DNA from: JAEWWD01 sp964440115 | Lineage (GTDB): Bacteria; Bacillota; Clostridia; Christensenellales; CAG-138 | Reading direction: 5' to 3' | Assembly: GCA_964440115.1 (NCBI GenBank) | Contig: CAYTPV010000011.1 | Coordinates: forward strand, 54,178-118,177 | DNA length: 64,000 nt | Part shown: piece by piece, positions 16,321 through 24,489 of the stretch | Position numbering within the stretch: position 1 is the first letter of the stretch | How the letters are laid out: the number at the start of each line of letters is the position of its first letter | The notes under the pieces: generated by a model | Seen by the model: only the letters and a program-made list of their open reading frames with translations | The model's database searches: none | Told to the model about the DNA's origin: nothing | Translations under genes and position numbers: made by a program

Positions 16321-16869
16321 ATGCGGGAACAGGCCCTTGCTGTATTTCGACAGCACAATGAAAGTGAAGCTCTCTATAGGCACGCGCTCGCGGTGGAAGC
16401 TGTGATGCGCAAATTTGCCGCCGACGCAAATGAAGATGTGGAATATTGGGGAACGGTCGGCTTGCTGCACGATGTGGACTACGAAAAATATCCGGATCAG
16501 CACTGCAAAGTCGCGCCGGAGCTTTTGAAAAACGCCGGTTATGATGATGCGTTCATTCACGCCGTGGTCAGCCACGGGTACGGTCTGTGCGCGGATGTCG
16601 AACCAACGCTGTATATGGAAAAGGTACTCTACACCATAGACGAGCTGACGGGGTTGATCGGCGCTGCGGCGCTCATGCGGCCTTCGCGCTCCGTCATGGA
16701 TATCGAAGTCAAAAGTGTGAAAAAGAAGTTTAAGGATAAAGGGTTTGCCGCAGGCTGCAACCGAGAGGTCATTTTAAATGGATGCGCCATGCTCAATCTG
16801 GAGCTTGACGATGTGATTGCGCGCTGCATTTTAGGCATGCAAACCGTCGCCTCTGAAATTGGTTTATAA
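16321..16869 (+). CDS. HD-domain hydrolase
   Basis: The 182-residue cytoplasmic protein has the HD metal-dependent phosphohydrolase pattern: a first His in the HALAVEAVMR helix, the HD pair in GLLHDVDYEKYP (about residue 52) and a later Asp in YTIDELTGLIGAA. Small members of this family are usually annotated as HDIG-type hydrolases acting on nucleotides, but the substrate cannot be told. The frame opens further upstream, but homologues in this family begin with a REQAL-like helix, and GAGGACAGG lies before the ATG at 16321. It is monocistronic and ends in a strong hairpin. It lies next to spo0A, with no evidence of a link. Confidence 0.85.
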   Translation: MREQALAVFRQHNESEALYRHALAVEAVMRKFAADANEDVEYWGTVGLLHDVDYEKYPDQHCKVAPELLKNAGYDDAFIHAVVSHGYGLCADVEPTLYMEKVLYTIDELTGLIGAAALMRPSRSVMDIEVKSVKKKFKDKGFAAGCNREVILNGCAMLNLELDDVIARCILGMQTVASEIGL

Positions 16870-16874
16870 ATCAG

Positions 16875-16903
16875 CCGTCCGCCCCATCGGGGCGGACGCT
16901 TTC
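16875..16903 (+). terminator. Terminator of the HD-domain gene
   Basis: CGTCCGCCCC-ATC-GGGGCGGACG followed by CTTTCTTAT. Confidence 0.8.
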
Positions 16904-17138
16904 TTATATGACGGAATATATTTGTATAATTCGTTTCAAATGTTCACTGCATATACAGGCAGACACAATGCATATTGCAAAAGCAAACACAAACCAGATG
17001 TAAAATAGAAATTACAAATACTCCATGGGTTGTACTATTTCTTATTTGTCAACACAATATCCTGTTGTATGCCGTCGATACGGCAATGAGCGCGAAATTG
17101 TATGCTTTTTTCAAAAAAAAGTGGGAAATCAATGAATA

Positions 17139-17195
17139 TTCGACATGTTTATTCGAAATTTCCCCCTAACACAAGCCACATTTGCATGCTATAAT
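17139..17195 (+). promoter_or_regulatory. spo0A upstream control region
   Basis: TTCGACATG at 17139 matches seven of nine positions of a reversed 0A box, and an extended -10 (TG-C-TATAAT) lies at 17187-17195, giving a leader of about 160 bases. The rest of 16904-17138 shows nothing I can support. The 0A-box reading is tentative. Confidence 0.5.
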
Positions 17196-17362
17196 TCGAG
17201 TATAACATTACCACCGTTTATATATACTTCCAATTCCGGGATAATTCGTGAATAATTTTAGCCTGTAACAAAGATCGGGCTCATGCATATTTAGGCGAAT
17301 TTTGAATAGTTCGGTCCATGTAGGGGGATGTGGGCTGAAGCAATAGGAAGAGGGGGATAGCA

Positions 17363-18151
17363 ATGTCAAAGTATCGTGTTTTGTTGGTGGATGACGACCC
17401 GCAATATCTTGCCCTGATGAGAGGATATATCTCCGTTCAGGACCAGATCAGGCAAGTGGACGTCGCGACAGACGGACGACAGGCGCTCGACAGGATTCGC
17501 GCCATGCATTATGACGCGGTCGTAATGGATCTCATTATGCCCAAGCTGGATGGGCTGGGCGTACTCGAAAGCATGAGCGTGGGCGGGGGCGAACAGCCCG
17601 CCGTCATAGTAGTTTCGGCCATCCGTAACGAAAACATGATCCGCAACGCCTGCGCTTTAGGCGCAAAGTACTTCATGGTCAAGCCGGTGGAACCGGAAAC
17701 ACTCTACAAACGGCTGCTGGATACCTTAAGCGCCGCTCCGGCGGGGGGAACGGTCGCGCAGCTTTCACAGCCGCCGCGTACGCTCGATGAAAAGATCACA
17801 TCCGTATTTCTTGTGGCCGGCATTCCGGCGCATATCAAAGGCTATCATTATCTGCGCGAAGGTATCCGTATGGTGTACTATTCGCCCGTGCTCATCAACC
17901 GCATCACAAAGGAATTGTATCCGGGCATCGCCAAACGGTTTTCCACATCGCCGAGCAAGGTGGAACGCGCAATCCGCCACGCCATTGAAGTGGCCTGGAC
18001 GCGCGGGAAGATCGAAAATATCAACCAACTGTTCGGCTACAACATATACAGTAAGAACGACAAACCGACCAACGGTGAGTTTATCGCGCTGGTTGCGGAC
18101 AAGCTCATTATGGAGCAGGGCCGCGAAAACTCGTCCGGTGGTGTCGCATAG
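17363..18151 (+). CDS. spo0A: Stage 0 sporulation response regulator Spo0A
   Basis: The 262-residue protein is the master switch for entry into sporulation. The receiver domain (1-120) has the acidic pocket VDDD near 9-12, the phosphoacceptor Asp in AVVMDLIMPK (about 56) and the Lys in YFMVKPVEPE. The C-terminal DNA-binding domain has the Spo0A-specific ITKELYPGIAKRF, SPSKVERAIRHAIEVAW and KPTNGEFIALVADKL blocks with the recognition helix intact. A Gly/Ala/Pro linker separates the domains. GAGGGGGATAGCA precedes the ATG. No spoIVB lies next to it, unlike the arrangement in many Bacillota. Its presence marks the organism as a spore-former or a recent descendant of one. Confidence 0.98.
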   Translation: MSKYRVLLVDDDPQYLALMRGYISVQDQIRQVDVATDGRQALDRIRAMHYDAVVMDLIMPKLDGLGVLESMSVGGGEQPAVIVVSAIRNENMIRNACALGAKYFMVKPVEPETLYKRLLDTLSAAPAGGTVAQLSQPPRTLDEKITSVFLVAGIPAHIKGYHYLREGIRMVYYSPVLINRITKELYPGIAKRFSTSPSKVERAIRHAIEVAWTRGKIENINQLFGYNIYSKNDKPTNGEFIALVADKLIMEQGRENSSGGVA

Positions 18152-18412
18152 TTTGATACATGCGGGGGCGTCTCACAGGATCTGTATTCGTTTGAGCGGA
18201 GTTTGTGCAATTTGTCAAGGCTGAGGCAAATTGGGGAATATGGGGATTGTTAAGGATGTGCGGCAGTTTTTTCCGCACATCCTCGCGTCAGATTTGATAA
18301 ATTTAGGAGACTATGTAAAGCGCAGCGGTAGGCGCGCTAACAGGCGGTTAAAAGTATATAGAAACATGACGGGGCGGGGGAGCGCTCCGTTTTATTTTTG
18401 CGCGGCAGAAAA

Positions 18413-18660
18413 AAGGTATCGCCGCTTCATAGCGGCGACGATATATTTTTTATGGGAGGGGGCTTCGCCCCCTCCCGCTCCCCCACTAGGAGCGGAACTC
18501 TCCGGTTCTTTTGAAACTTTAATCAAATTCGGCGATTTACTCGCCGAATTTGCGAAAGAATGCCGCCATGAGCGGCATTCTAACATGCAGAAATCCCACT
18601 GACAAAGTCCGAAGGTCTTTGTCAGTGGACTAGGTCGGCGCCATTAGGCGGCGATACCTT
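18413..18660. repeat. Family A left arm followed by three hairpins and an A-type end (R6)
   Basis: The left arm AAGGTATCGCCGCTTC and GGGAGGGGGC...GCCCCCTCCC is normal. In place of a right arm there are AAATTCGGCGA/TCGCCGAATTT, AGAATGCCGC/GCGGCATTCT and CACTGACAAAG/CTTTGTCAGTG hairpins, then GGCGGCGATACCTTA. The final TTA is the stop codon of the next gene. Confidence 0.8.
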
Positions 18661-19114
18661 ATGTGTTCGATTTGCCGGTAATGCTCTCTATATCCACCCG
18701 CACAACACAAGTACGCGCAAAGTATTTATCGATATACGCTTCCACGGGGCCGGGGTTGCTGGGCGCAAAGCGCGCGCATATAAGCCGCAGCGTGTCGCGG
18801 CGCTGGATATCGTCCGTGATGACGCTTGCCTTTCCGGTGACGATGGCGGAAGCGTATTTCACGCTGTAAGTCTGTTCGTTGGAGATGGCTTCAGATACGA
18901 AGCTGATGCAGACCTGCGGGTTTTTCGCGATGTTATCGAGTTTCAAGCCTTCGGCTGCGCAGTGGAAATACAGCGCGTCGCCTTCGCGGGCGATGGAAAG
19001 CGGAACGCAATAGGGCGTGCCGTCTGCGTTGATGCAGGCGAGGCTGGCGAATTCGCAGCTATCGATGACACTGAGGGCAAATTCGCGGGATTGTTCGCGG
19101 TCTTTTCTTCTCAT
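18659..19114 (-). CDS. Pyridoxamine 5'-phosphate oxidase-like FMN-binding protein
   Basis: The 151-residue protein has the split-barrel flavin-binding fold: FASLACINADGTPYCVPLSI opens the barrel, DALYFHCAAEGLKLDNIAKNP follows (the G-x-K-x-x-N-I pattern of FMN binding), and VCISFVSEA and YASAIVTGKASVI close it. Clostridial proteins of this type act as small flavoproteins, some as 5-nitroimidazole reductases; the substrate here is unknown. AAGGAGG is 7 bases before the ATG. The TAA stop is supplied by the last bases of a family A repeat, so the C-terminus (TGKSNT) may have been set by that insertion. Confidence 0.88.
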   Translation of the reverse strand: MRRKDREQSREFALSVIDSCEFASLACINADGTPYCVPLSIAREGDALYFHCAAEGLKLDNIAKNPQVCISFVSEAISNEQTYSVKYASAIVTGKASVITDDIQRRDTLRLICARFAPSNPGPVEAYIDKYFARTCVVRVDIESITGKSNT

Positions 19115-19186
19115 ATGCGGCCTCCTTGGGAGTGGATGGGGCTAAGATATCATAAATGAAGCAATGTTTCCAGAATACATTTTCTT

Positions 19187-19266
19187 TAGGTATCGGCTCA
19201 TACTGAGCCGACGAATATTTATTTTATTTAAAAGCGGGCGGGCTGCGGCCCCCCGCGTCCCCCTAG
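19187..19266 (+). repeat. Family A left arm alone (R7)
   Basis: TAGGTATCGGCTCAT...GAGCCGACGA uses the alternative stem TCGGCTCA/TGAGCCGA, then the AT linker and GCGGGCGGGCTGCGGCCC. No facing right arm is present. The following stretch to 19476 holds no gene; a GGTTTCGACTCCC at 19426 resembles either a tRNA T-arm or a fragment of family C. Confidence 0.8.
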
Positions 19267-19477
19267 GGGAAGACTTGATTTGTTTGTCACCACACATAAG
19301 CTTTTGTGTTTAACGCTAGAAATAGCAAGGTGCCTAGCTCATGCGCGCACCCTGCCTCTGTCGCTTGCAGCGTTCAGTAAGGAGCTGGAGACGAGTGCCG
19401 TCTGCGGCGGGAATAGAGAAGCTGGGTTTCGACTCCCCTACTGGGTACCTTGCTCCGGTGCTGTCAGGCAACTTTAT

Positions 19478-19505
19478 CACCTAAAGTTTAAATTGACATA
19501 ATATA
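19478..19505 (+). promoter_or_regulatory. Possible late mother-cell (sigma-K-like) promoter
   Basis: CACC at 19478-19481 and CATAATATA at 19497-19505 match the sigma-K pattern AC...CATAnnnTA with a 15-base gap. A TTGACA at 19493 has no matching -10 at the right distance. The assignment is tentative. Confidence 0.35.
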
Positions 19506-19557
19506 TACTGTCACCGTTTCCCTTTGCGTGACAATAAATAACGAAGGAGGGACAATT

Positions 19558-19677
19558 ATGTTTTTTTTCAATCGCTGCTGTTGTTGTTGCTGCTGCCGCC
19601 GTCGTCGTCGCCGTCGCCGTAGGACCAGCGATACAAGCCGCCGTTTCAGTGACACAAGCCGTCGTTTCAGTGACTAA
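19558..19677 (+). CDS. 39-aa Cys7-Arg9 peptide with a seven-residue repeat
   Basis: The peptide reads MFFFNR, then seven cysteines, nine arginines, TSD, and two copies of TSRRFSD. AAGGAGGG lies 8 bases before the ATG and a clean terminator follows 20 bases after the stop, so it is laid out as a real gene despite its odd content. I do not recognise the family. Cysteine and arginine blocks of this kind would suit a cross-linked structural protein such as a spore coat component, and the sigma-K-like promoter fits that, but both points are inference. Codons alternate (TGC/TGT, CGC/CGT), so this is not simple trinucleotide slippage alone. Confidence 0.65.
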   Translation: MFFFNRCCCCCCCRRRRRRRRRTSDTSRRFSDTSRRFSD

Positions 19678-19697
19678 TACCAATGAATACGGCTTTT

Positions 19698-19725
19698 AGG
19701 CTTGCCCTTTAAGGCGAGCCTTTTT
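19698..19725 (+). terminator. Terminator of the Cys-Arg peptide gene
   Basis: AGGCTTGCC and GGCGAGCCT pair, followed by TTTTT. Confidence 0.85.
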
Positions 19726-19775
19726 CTATTCCCTCCCCGATATAGCGCTTCGTTTATATACATTAGAGATAAATC

Positions 19776-19836
19776 ATAGGGGCCCATAGGGGCGTTACGC
19801 CCCTATGCGGGGGTATGGGGGCAGAGCCCCCATACA
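19776..19836. repeat. Family B element (R8)
   Basis: The palindrome CATAGGGGCG-TTA-CGCCCCTATG is followed by GGGGGTATGGGGGCAGAGCC and CCC. It lies just past the end of the terminase gene. Confidence 0.8.
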
Positions 19837-19847
19837 ACACTCCCTGC

Positions 19848-21188
19848 CTACCTGTTTAAAAACCCATCCTTCGCCGTCGTATCCGATAACAGCGGGTCGA
19901 ATGCGCGCGCTTTGCCTTTACTGGGCGGCGCGCTTTTTGCGGGGCGGGACATCAGCCCATACCGAAGCGCTTCGGGCGCGTGATCTTCGCCGGGCGCAGC
20001 GTCTTCCGGGTCGTGCGCGTCGAAGGTAAGCTGCGGCAGGGTACGGATGAGGTTCTCGCAGCCGGAGAATATCTGTAAAGGCGGCTTGCCATCCGGCGCG
20101 TCGGAAAGATACTCCCGCACGCGCTGCCAGCCCAGCACGCGCGAATTATCCGCACGCAGCAGCGGCACGCCGCAGTGCGCGAATACGTCCGCGATGCTCT
20201 GCCCCTGTGCGCCGTCGCTTTGCTGAATTAATCCGCGGCGCTGCCACGCATCCGGCGAGGCGACGGTATAGGCGATGTGCTCGCCTATGGATAGCGCGCG
20301 CACGCGCGCGGCCATTAAGGAAGAAAGCACCTGCCGCGCGTATTCCTCGCGGTACACATATACGCGCCCATCCGGCGCGCAGGCAAACCACAGCACGCAG
20401 CACGGGTCGTTGTAGCCCCAATCCATGGATCGGTATCGCCGCCACCATGCGGGGAGCGTGAACGGATCGCACACATGCCGGTCACGCCGGAATTCGCGGA
20501 AGTACTGGCCCGCGAGTGCGTCCCAATCCCCTTCGAGATGCGCGCGGCGCAGGTGTTCCGGCAGGTTCATGAGCGTGCGGATATAGTTGGGATCGCGCGC
20601 AAGCAGCACCGCGTTGTCGTACACACGCGCGGGGATGAACGCGTAATCCTCGGCTCGCTCCGCTTCGCGGTACTGTTTGTCTATGAACAGCCGCTTCACC
20701 CACGCGTGGCCCACGCCGCCGGGGTTGCAGGTGTAATACATGCGTGCGGGCAGGTGCTCGCCCGTGGCGCGGTTGCAGGTGGTCAAAAACTGCATCTGCG
20801 CTTCGGTGAAGTGTGTCGCCTCCTCAAGACCTATCACGTCGTATTCCTGCCCCTGGTACTGGTACACGTCCGCCTCGCGGTCGCAATACCCCAGCCGTAT
20901 GCGCGAGCCGTTGGGGAACAAGAACGCGCGCTCGCCGGAACTATACTCCGCTATTCCCGCAAGCTCCCGCTGCAGCGGGCGGCCGTGGTTTTCCATCAGC
21001 TCCGGCAGCGTGCGCCGCAACAGCAGCAGTTGCAGACGCGGATATCGCAGCGCGAGCAGCACGAATTTGCGGCGCATCGCCCAGCTTTTTCCGCCGCCGC
21101 GCGCGCCGCCGTACGCCACATGCCGTGCCGTGCTCATAAAAAAGGCCCGCTGCCGCGCGCTCGGCGCGCCGGGGAGGGTGTGGGTCAT
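19848..21188 (-). CDS. Phage terminase large subunit
   Basis: The 446-residue protein is a DNA-packaging motor of the TerL type. The ATPase domain has Walker A GGARGGGKSW (27-36), Walker B VIGLEEAT (118-125) and a coupling Thr-x-Asn region (YYTCNPGG, 151-158). The RNase H-like nuclease domain starts at MDWGYNDP (Asp256), with further acids at VASPDAW and in the C-terminal DHAPEALRYGLM. All expected motifs are intact. AAAGGAG is 9 bases before the ATG. Only the small subunit accompanies it; no portal, capsid, tail or integrase gene is in the window. It may be a relic or a domesticated packaging module. Confidence 0.93.
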   Translation of the reverse strand: MTHTLPGAPSARQRAFFMSTARHVAYGGARGGGKSWAMRRKFVLLALRYPRLQLLLLRRTLPELMENHGRPLQRELAGIAEYSSGERAFLFPNGSRIRLGYCDREADVYQYQGQEYDVIGLEEATHFTEAQMQFLTTCNRATGEHLPARMYYTCNPGGVGHAWVKRLFIDKQYREAERAEDYAFIPARVYDNAVLLARDPNYIRTLMNLPEHLRRAHLEGDWDALAGQYFREFRRDRHVCDPFTLPAWWRRYRSMDWGYNDPCCVLWFACAPDGRVYVYREEYARQVLSSLMAARVRALSIGEHIAYTVASPDAWQRRGLIQQSDGAQGQSIADVFAHCGVPLLRADNSRVLGWQRVREYLSDAPDGKPPLQIFSGCENLIRTLPQLTFDAHDPEDAAPGEDHAPEALRYGLMSRPAKSAPPSKGKARAFDPLLSDTTAKDGFLNR

Positions 21189-21216
21189 GGCAGGGCTCCT
21201 TTCCGTGGATTTTCAT

Positions 21217-21361
21217 GGTGGCTTCGCCCCCATACCCCCACCCAAGGGACATGTCCCTTGGGAATCCCATTAGTGCAAACGCCCGAATTCGGGCGTTTGC
21301 TGGAGGGTTTCCAAAGGGTCGTTACGACCCTTTGGTGGGGTGCAGGGGTGAAACCCCTGCA
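21217..21361. repeat. Family B double element between the terminase genes (R9)
   Basis: Three palindromes in a row: CCCAAGGGACATGTCCCTTGGG, GCAAACGCCCGAATTCGGGCGTTTGC (each written as stem and mirror) and CCAAAGGGTCG/CGACCCTTTGG, closed by GGGTGCAGGGGTGAAACCCC. It splits the terminase operon without breaking either frame. Confidence 0.85.
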
Positions 21362-21392
21362 AATAAATAGACATCCTACTATCCTAAATGCT

Positions 21393-21866
21393 CTATCTAC
21401 TCAATCCTTCCGGGTCTTCCAGAGTCACCGTCAGCCCGCCGTCGCCGTCCGCTTCGGATGCGCCCGCCGAGGCGCGGCGGGGCCTGCGGTCGGCACGGTA
21501 ACCGAAGCCTTCCAATAATAACGCGGCCATGTCCGAGTCCAGCTCGCCCAGCAGCGCGCGCTCCATGATGTGCTGCTCTACCCGAAGCGCCGCCAGGCGC
21601 AGCGCCTTAGGCACGGCGTCCTCCAGCGAGCACCCGCGCGCTAGATCCAATTGTGTGCGGGGCACATTGAGCGCCGCGCACAATCCGGCGGGCGTGTAGG
21701 GGATCTGGTAATAGCGCACATCGCCGTTTTTGAGCACCACGCGTTCGCGTGTAGCATCGCAGGCCTCGAAATATGCCTGCGCGCGCGATGCGATCTCCAC
21801 CGCCCGCGCAGTATCCGCGGCGGTGCCTACCTGCGCCGCATCCGCGGCGCGGCTTCGTTTGGGCAT
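21393..21866 (-). CDS. Phage terminase small subunit-like protein
   Basis: The 157-residue protein lies directly upstream of the large terminase subunit and has the size and layout of a DNA-recognising small subunit. A helical middle part (TPAGLCAALNVPRTQLDLARG, an HTH-like helix pair) is followed by AALRVEQHIMERALLGE and an acidic, Gly/Ala-rich tail ending DPEGLSR. The ATG at 21866 is chosen over one at 21872 because GGAGG would directly abut the latter. The assignment rests on context plus the HTH-like part. A GAACGTTTGTTTG sequence 20 bases upstream resembles a Firmicutes LexA box. Confidence 0.75.
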   Translation of the reverse strand: MPKRSRAADAAQVGTAADTARAVEIASRAQAYFEACDATRERVVLKNGDVRYYQIPYTPAGLCAALNVPRTQLDLARGCSLEDAVPKALRLAALRVEQHIMERALLGELDSDMAALLLEGFGYRADRRPRRASAGASEADGDGGLTVTLEDPEGLSR

Positions 21867-21888
21867 ACGCATCCTCCTTTTTCGGATA

Positions 21889-21903
21889 TAGAACGTTTGT
21901 TTG
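21889..21903 (-). promoter_or_regulatory. Possible LexA (SOS) box before the terminase pair
   Basis: GAACGTTTGTTTG matches GAAC-N4-GTTY of the Firmicutes SOS box. It lies about 25 bases upstream of the small-subunit start. The rest of the gap to 22272 includes AGAACGGTTCT at 21946 and is otherwise AT-rich with nothing I can assign. Confidence 0.35.
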
Positions 21904-22272
21904 TTTTTTTCATCGTAACACAGACTCTGTGCGCGCGCCCTGTGAGAACGGTTCTAAAGCTGCATATCGGCGACGCAGTCTCTGGATCAATCAGTTAAAA
22001 ATCGCATAAAATAGAAATGTAACATTTTGCGTGTTTAAAGGCTTGCGGATGTGGCAATAATTTCAGTTTGTGCGGCGAAGAAAGTGCGTCAAAACCTAAC
22101 ATTTTCGCATATCCGACGCGCATCACTCAAAGAAAACCGAATACCCGAAACCAAAAATAATTAACCATTTTGTAATAAACATTCCGTATTCGGCAATACT
22201 ATTGGTAATATCAGGTTAGGCAAATGAATTTTGAACTCCATTTGCCGCCAACGAAAGGGGTAATACAACATT

Positions 22273-23346
22273 ATGAAGAAGTTTCTCATTCTCCTGCTTG
22301 CGTTTGTATTCGCGTTTGCGCTGAGCGCACCCGCGATGGCGTTCACAAGCGACACCACCACCGACGACGATTATCCTTATGAATTGAAGATCTATCTCGT
22401 CGATTATGATGACAACGACCTGTTCGGGTTTGTATCTCTGCCCGAATCCGACCGCGGCTATGCCAAGAACGAAATCGTATCCGCGATCGTGGAACTGTAT
22501 GTTCCCAAGGATGAAGACCCGTATGACGACGGCTTCACCAAGCTTGAGATCACCGGTGACAATGTCAACTACAATGTGACCGATAAGGCCGAATCCGGCA
22601 CGGACGCTCCCAAACTCGAAAGAATGAGCGACAAGTCTGACGGCTGGGTGCTGGACATACATGATGACTGCGACAACAACGAGCTCGAGGGCAAAGATAC
22701 CTTCCAGTGGCTCGTATTTGCCAAGGTCACCGATGACGACGCATCCATGACCGCCAAACTGGTTGCCGGCTCGGCCGGTGATGAGTTCGGCGACGGCACC
22801 AGTTCCTCCATCGATGTAACGCTCAACGGAAACGACTATCGTGTAGATAAGCATATCGATGACGACGACGGCGGCACTTACACCATCGTAGATAAGCATT
22901 ACGGCGACAAGGTCATCATCTATGTCAATGAAGATCATGAATCTGAAGGCATGGCAATCTATGTCAGTCACACCAACAAGACGTTTGAGCTCGGCGTGAA
23001 TACCAAGAATGAGCTGGGCATTGTGGACGGCGCGAAGATTGATACCGACAGCGATAATTATGATGATGTCATGGACATCTATGATGATGTCGTTGTGGAC
23101 GATTTCGGCATGGATTACTTCCTGATCGGCAACTATGTGCGCGACTCCTTCTTTGAGAAGCTTGAGTCCGCGGATACCATCACCGCGACCGTGGATATCA
23201 AGCCCTGGGCCGCGTATGTAACCGTTCCCGACACCACGGATATCGTGGTTGATCCTCCGAAGACCGGCGACGCCGCGAGCATAATGGGCTTTGCGATGGT
23301 CGCGCTGTCCTGCGCGGGTGCTGTTGTACTCAAAAAGCGCGGGTAA
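22273..23346 (+). CDS. Secreted surface protein with a PPKTGD sorting signal
   Basis: The 357-residue protein starts with a signal peptide (MKKFLILLLAFVFAFALS, cleavage probably after AMA) and ends with PPKTGD, a hydrophobic stretch and LKKRG, the layout of a sortase substrate with a PPKTG-type motif in place of LPXTG. The mature part is very acidic, with clusters such as DYDDNDLFG and DDDDGG that could bind calcium, and seems to be beta-rich; I do not recognise a domain. It would be fixed to the cell wall. No sortase gene is in the window. AAAGGGG precedes the ATG at a rather long distance, and a strong terminator follows. Confidence 0.85.
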   Translation: MKKFLILLLAFVFAFALSAPAMAFTSDTTTDDDYPYELKIYLVDYDDNDLFGFVSLPESDRGYAKNEIVSAIVELYVPKDEDPYDDGFTKLEITGDNVNYNVTDKAESGTDAPKLERMSDKSDGWVLDIHDDCDNNELEGKDTFQWLVFAKVTDDDASMTAKLVAGSAGDEFGDGTSSSIDVTLNGNDYRVDKHIDDDDGGTYTIVDKHYGDKVIIYVNEDHESEGMAIYVSHTNKTFELGVNTKNELGIVDGAKIDTDSDNYDDVMDIYDDVVVDDFGMDYFLIGNYVRDSFFEKLESADTITATVDIKPWAAYVTVPDTTDIVVDPPKTGDAASIMGFAMVALSCAGAVVLKKRG

Positions 23347-23378
23347 ACTACACTGACTAATCGGGAAACCGAAGCAAA

Positions 23379-23413
23379 CTATCGCCCGGCAATCGCCGGG
23401 CGATAGTTTTTCA
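23379..23413 (+). terminator. Terminator of the surface protein gene
   Basis: ACTATCGCCCGGC pairs perfectly with GCCGGGCGATAGT, then TTTTTC. Confidence 0.92.
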
Positions 23414-23538
23414 TCGACTGCAAGCATTGAAAGCCCGCGGCATTCTTTCGCATATTTGGCGAGTAATCACCGCCTTTGAATGACTTTGCGGGAATTGGAT
23501 CCCCCGCACCCCCTGAAACGGGTTTGTCAGTAAGCTCA

Positions 23539-23560
23539 CCCGCGTGAAAAGCCACGCGGG
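23539..23560. repeat. Isolated perfect hairpin
   Basis: CCCGCGTG-AAAAGC-CACGCGGG in an otherwise featureless stretch (23414-23751), preceded by a CCCCCGCACCCCCTG that looks like a worn family A or B fragment. Confidence 0.6.
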
Positions 23561-23751
23561 CGAATCTTTCGCTAAAGTCCCGCGCATTACAACCGAAATA
23601 TAATAATGGATGCAAATATGGAAGTCAGGCGAATAATTCGTATACTCTGCGCGATTGCCATGTTTCATGTACGAGAGAATTAAGGATTGATGCCTGTGCG
23701 ATAATTCCGGGGGGACGCAATATTGCGACAAAGCGCAGCAATAATGTGACG

Positions 23752-23781
23752 TTGTTGGTGGCTTGCCGAGTGCGTTATAAT
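23752..23781 (+). promoter_or_regulatory. Promoter of the DUF4870-like gene
   Basis: TTGTTG, 18-base spacer, TATAAT, about 95 bases before the start codon. Confidence 0.7.
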
Positions 23782-23879
23782 ACTGTATAGTAGGACATAG
23801 GTTTACAGGTCTTAATTTTTGTTTATCATTGATTCAGGAAAATCCAACCACAAACAATCAATAGGAGGGGGAATTCATC

Positions 23880-24257
23880 ATGCAGACTCAGCCGATACCC
23901 GAAATCACACCCGAAGACATCCAGCAGAACAAAGTTATGGCAGCCCTGGCATACATTATATTTTTTCTGCCGTTGCTGGCGGCTAAAGAGAGCAAATTTG
24001 CACGCTACCATGCCAATCAGGGATTGGTACTGTTGCTTACGGGTATTGCCATAGGCATCGTAGGCGGCATTCTCACCGGAATTTTCACGGCGATTGCACT
24101 CAGCACGGGCAGTATTGCTATGATGGGCATTATCTCCACATTGCTTATGCTGGTGAATATTGCGCTGTGCGTCCTTGGCATCATGGGCATCGTCAACGGC
24201 GCTACGGGCAAAGTGAAGCCGCTTCCCCTGATCGGCGGCATCTCCATCATCAAATAA
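23880..24257 (+). CDS. DUF4870-like small membrane protein
   Basis: The 125-residue protein matches the DUF4870 (Tic20-like) membrane family. A soluble N-terminus is followed by KVMAALAYIIFFLPLL (first helix), the conserved FARYHANQGLVLLL block, a long Gly/Ile-rich helix pair and a C-terminal GKVKPLPLIGGISIIK signature. Three to four membrane segments are visible. The role of bacterial members is not known. GGAGGGGG is about 8 bases before the ATG. It is monocistronic, with a promoter 95 bases upstream and a terminator after the stop. Confidence 0.88.
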   Translation: MQTQPIPEITPEDIQQNKVMAALAYIIFFLPLLAAKESKFARYHANQGLVLLLTGIAIGIVGGILTGIFTAIALSTGSIAMMGIISTLLMLVNIALCVLGIMGIVNGATGKVKPLPLIGGISIIK

Positions 24258-24279
24258 GACTTTCGACGTCACTCATATG

Positions 24280-24318
24280 GGGCTCGGCTTTCGGTTTGAA
24301 GGCCGAGCCTGCTTTTTT
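24280..24318 (+). terminator. Terminator of the DUF4870-like gene
   Basis: GGCTCGGC pairs with GCCGAGCC around a TTTCGGTTTGAAG loop, followed by TGCTTTTTT. Confidence 0.8.
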
Positions 24319-24375
24319 AAATTTGACCTCATGCGGTTCCGCACGGCCCGCGCACTGCGGAAAGGAATCCTGTTT

Positions 24376-24464
24376 TCGTACGGTGGCGCTGCCCCCGTAC
24401 CCCCGCTTAGGGCCGTAACGGCCCTAAGAACCCATAAAACAACCGCCCAAATATGGGCGGTTGA
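24376..24464. repeat. Family B element (R11)
   Basis: GTACGGTGGCGCTGCCCCC, then CTTAGGGCCG-TAA-CGGCCCTAAG and AACCGCCCA-AATA-TGGGCGGTT. The palindrome word differs from that at 21240 on both sides. Confidence 0.82.
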
Positions 24465-24489
24465 GGAAATCTAAATATCGTCCACTTGA

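Noticed and set aside
18231..18602. 123-codon plus-strand frame after spo0A
   Set aside because: Its second half runs through a family A arm and hairpins, and it lacks a ribosome site and any recognisable composition.
19420..19450. GGTTTCGACTCCC resembling a tRNA or tmRNA T-arm
   Set aside because: No matching acceptor stem, D-arm or CCA end could be placed, and the same words occur in family C ends (GCTTCGACTCCCC).
19493..19520. TTGACA at 19493 as a sigma-A -35 box
   Set aside because: No acceptable -10 lies 16-18 bases downstream; a sigma-K-like reading fits better but is also weak.
22216..23427. Minus-strand open frame of 403 codons opposite the surface protein gene
   Set aside because: It is a shadow frame; the plus strand has a signal peptide, sorting signal and terminator.
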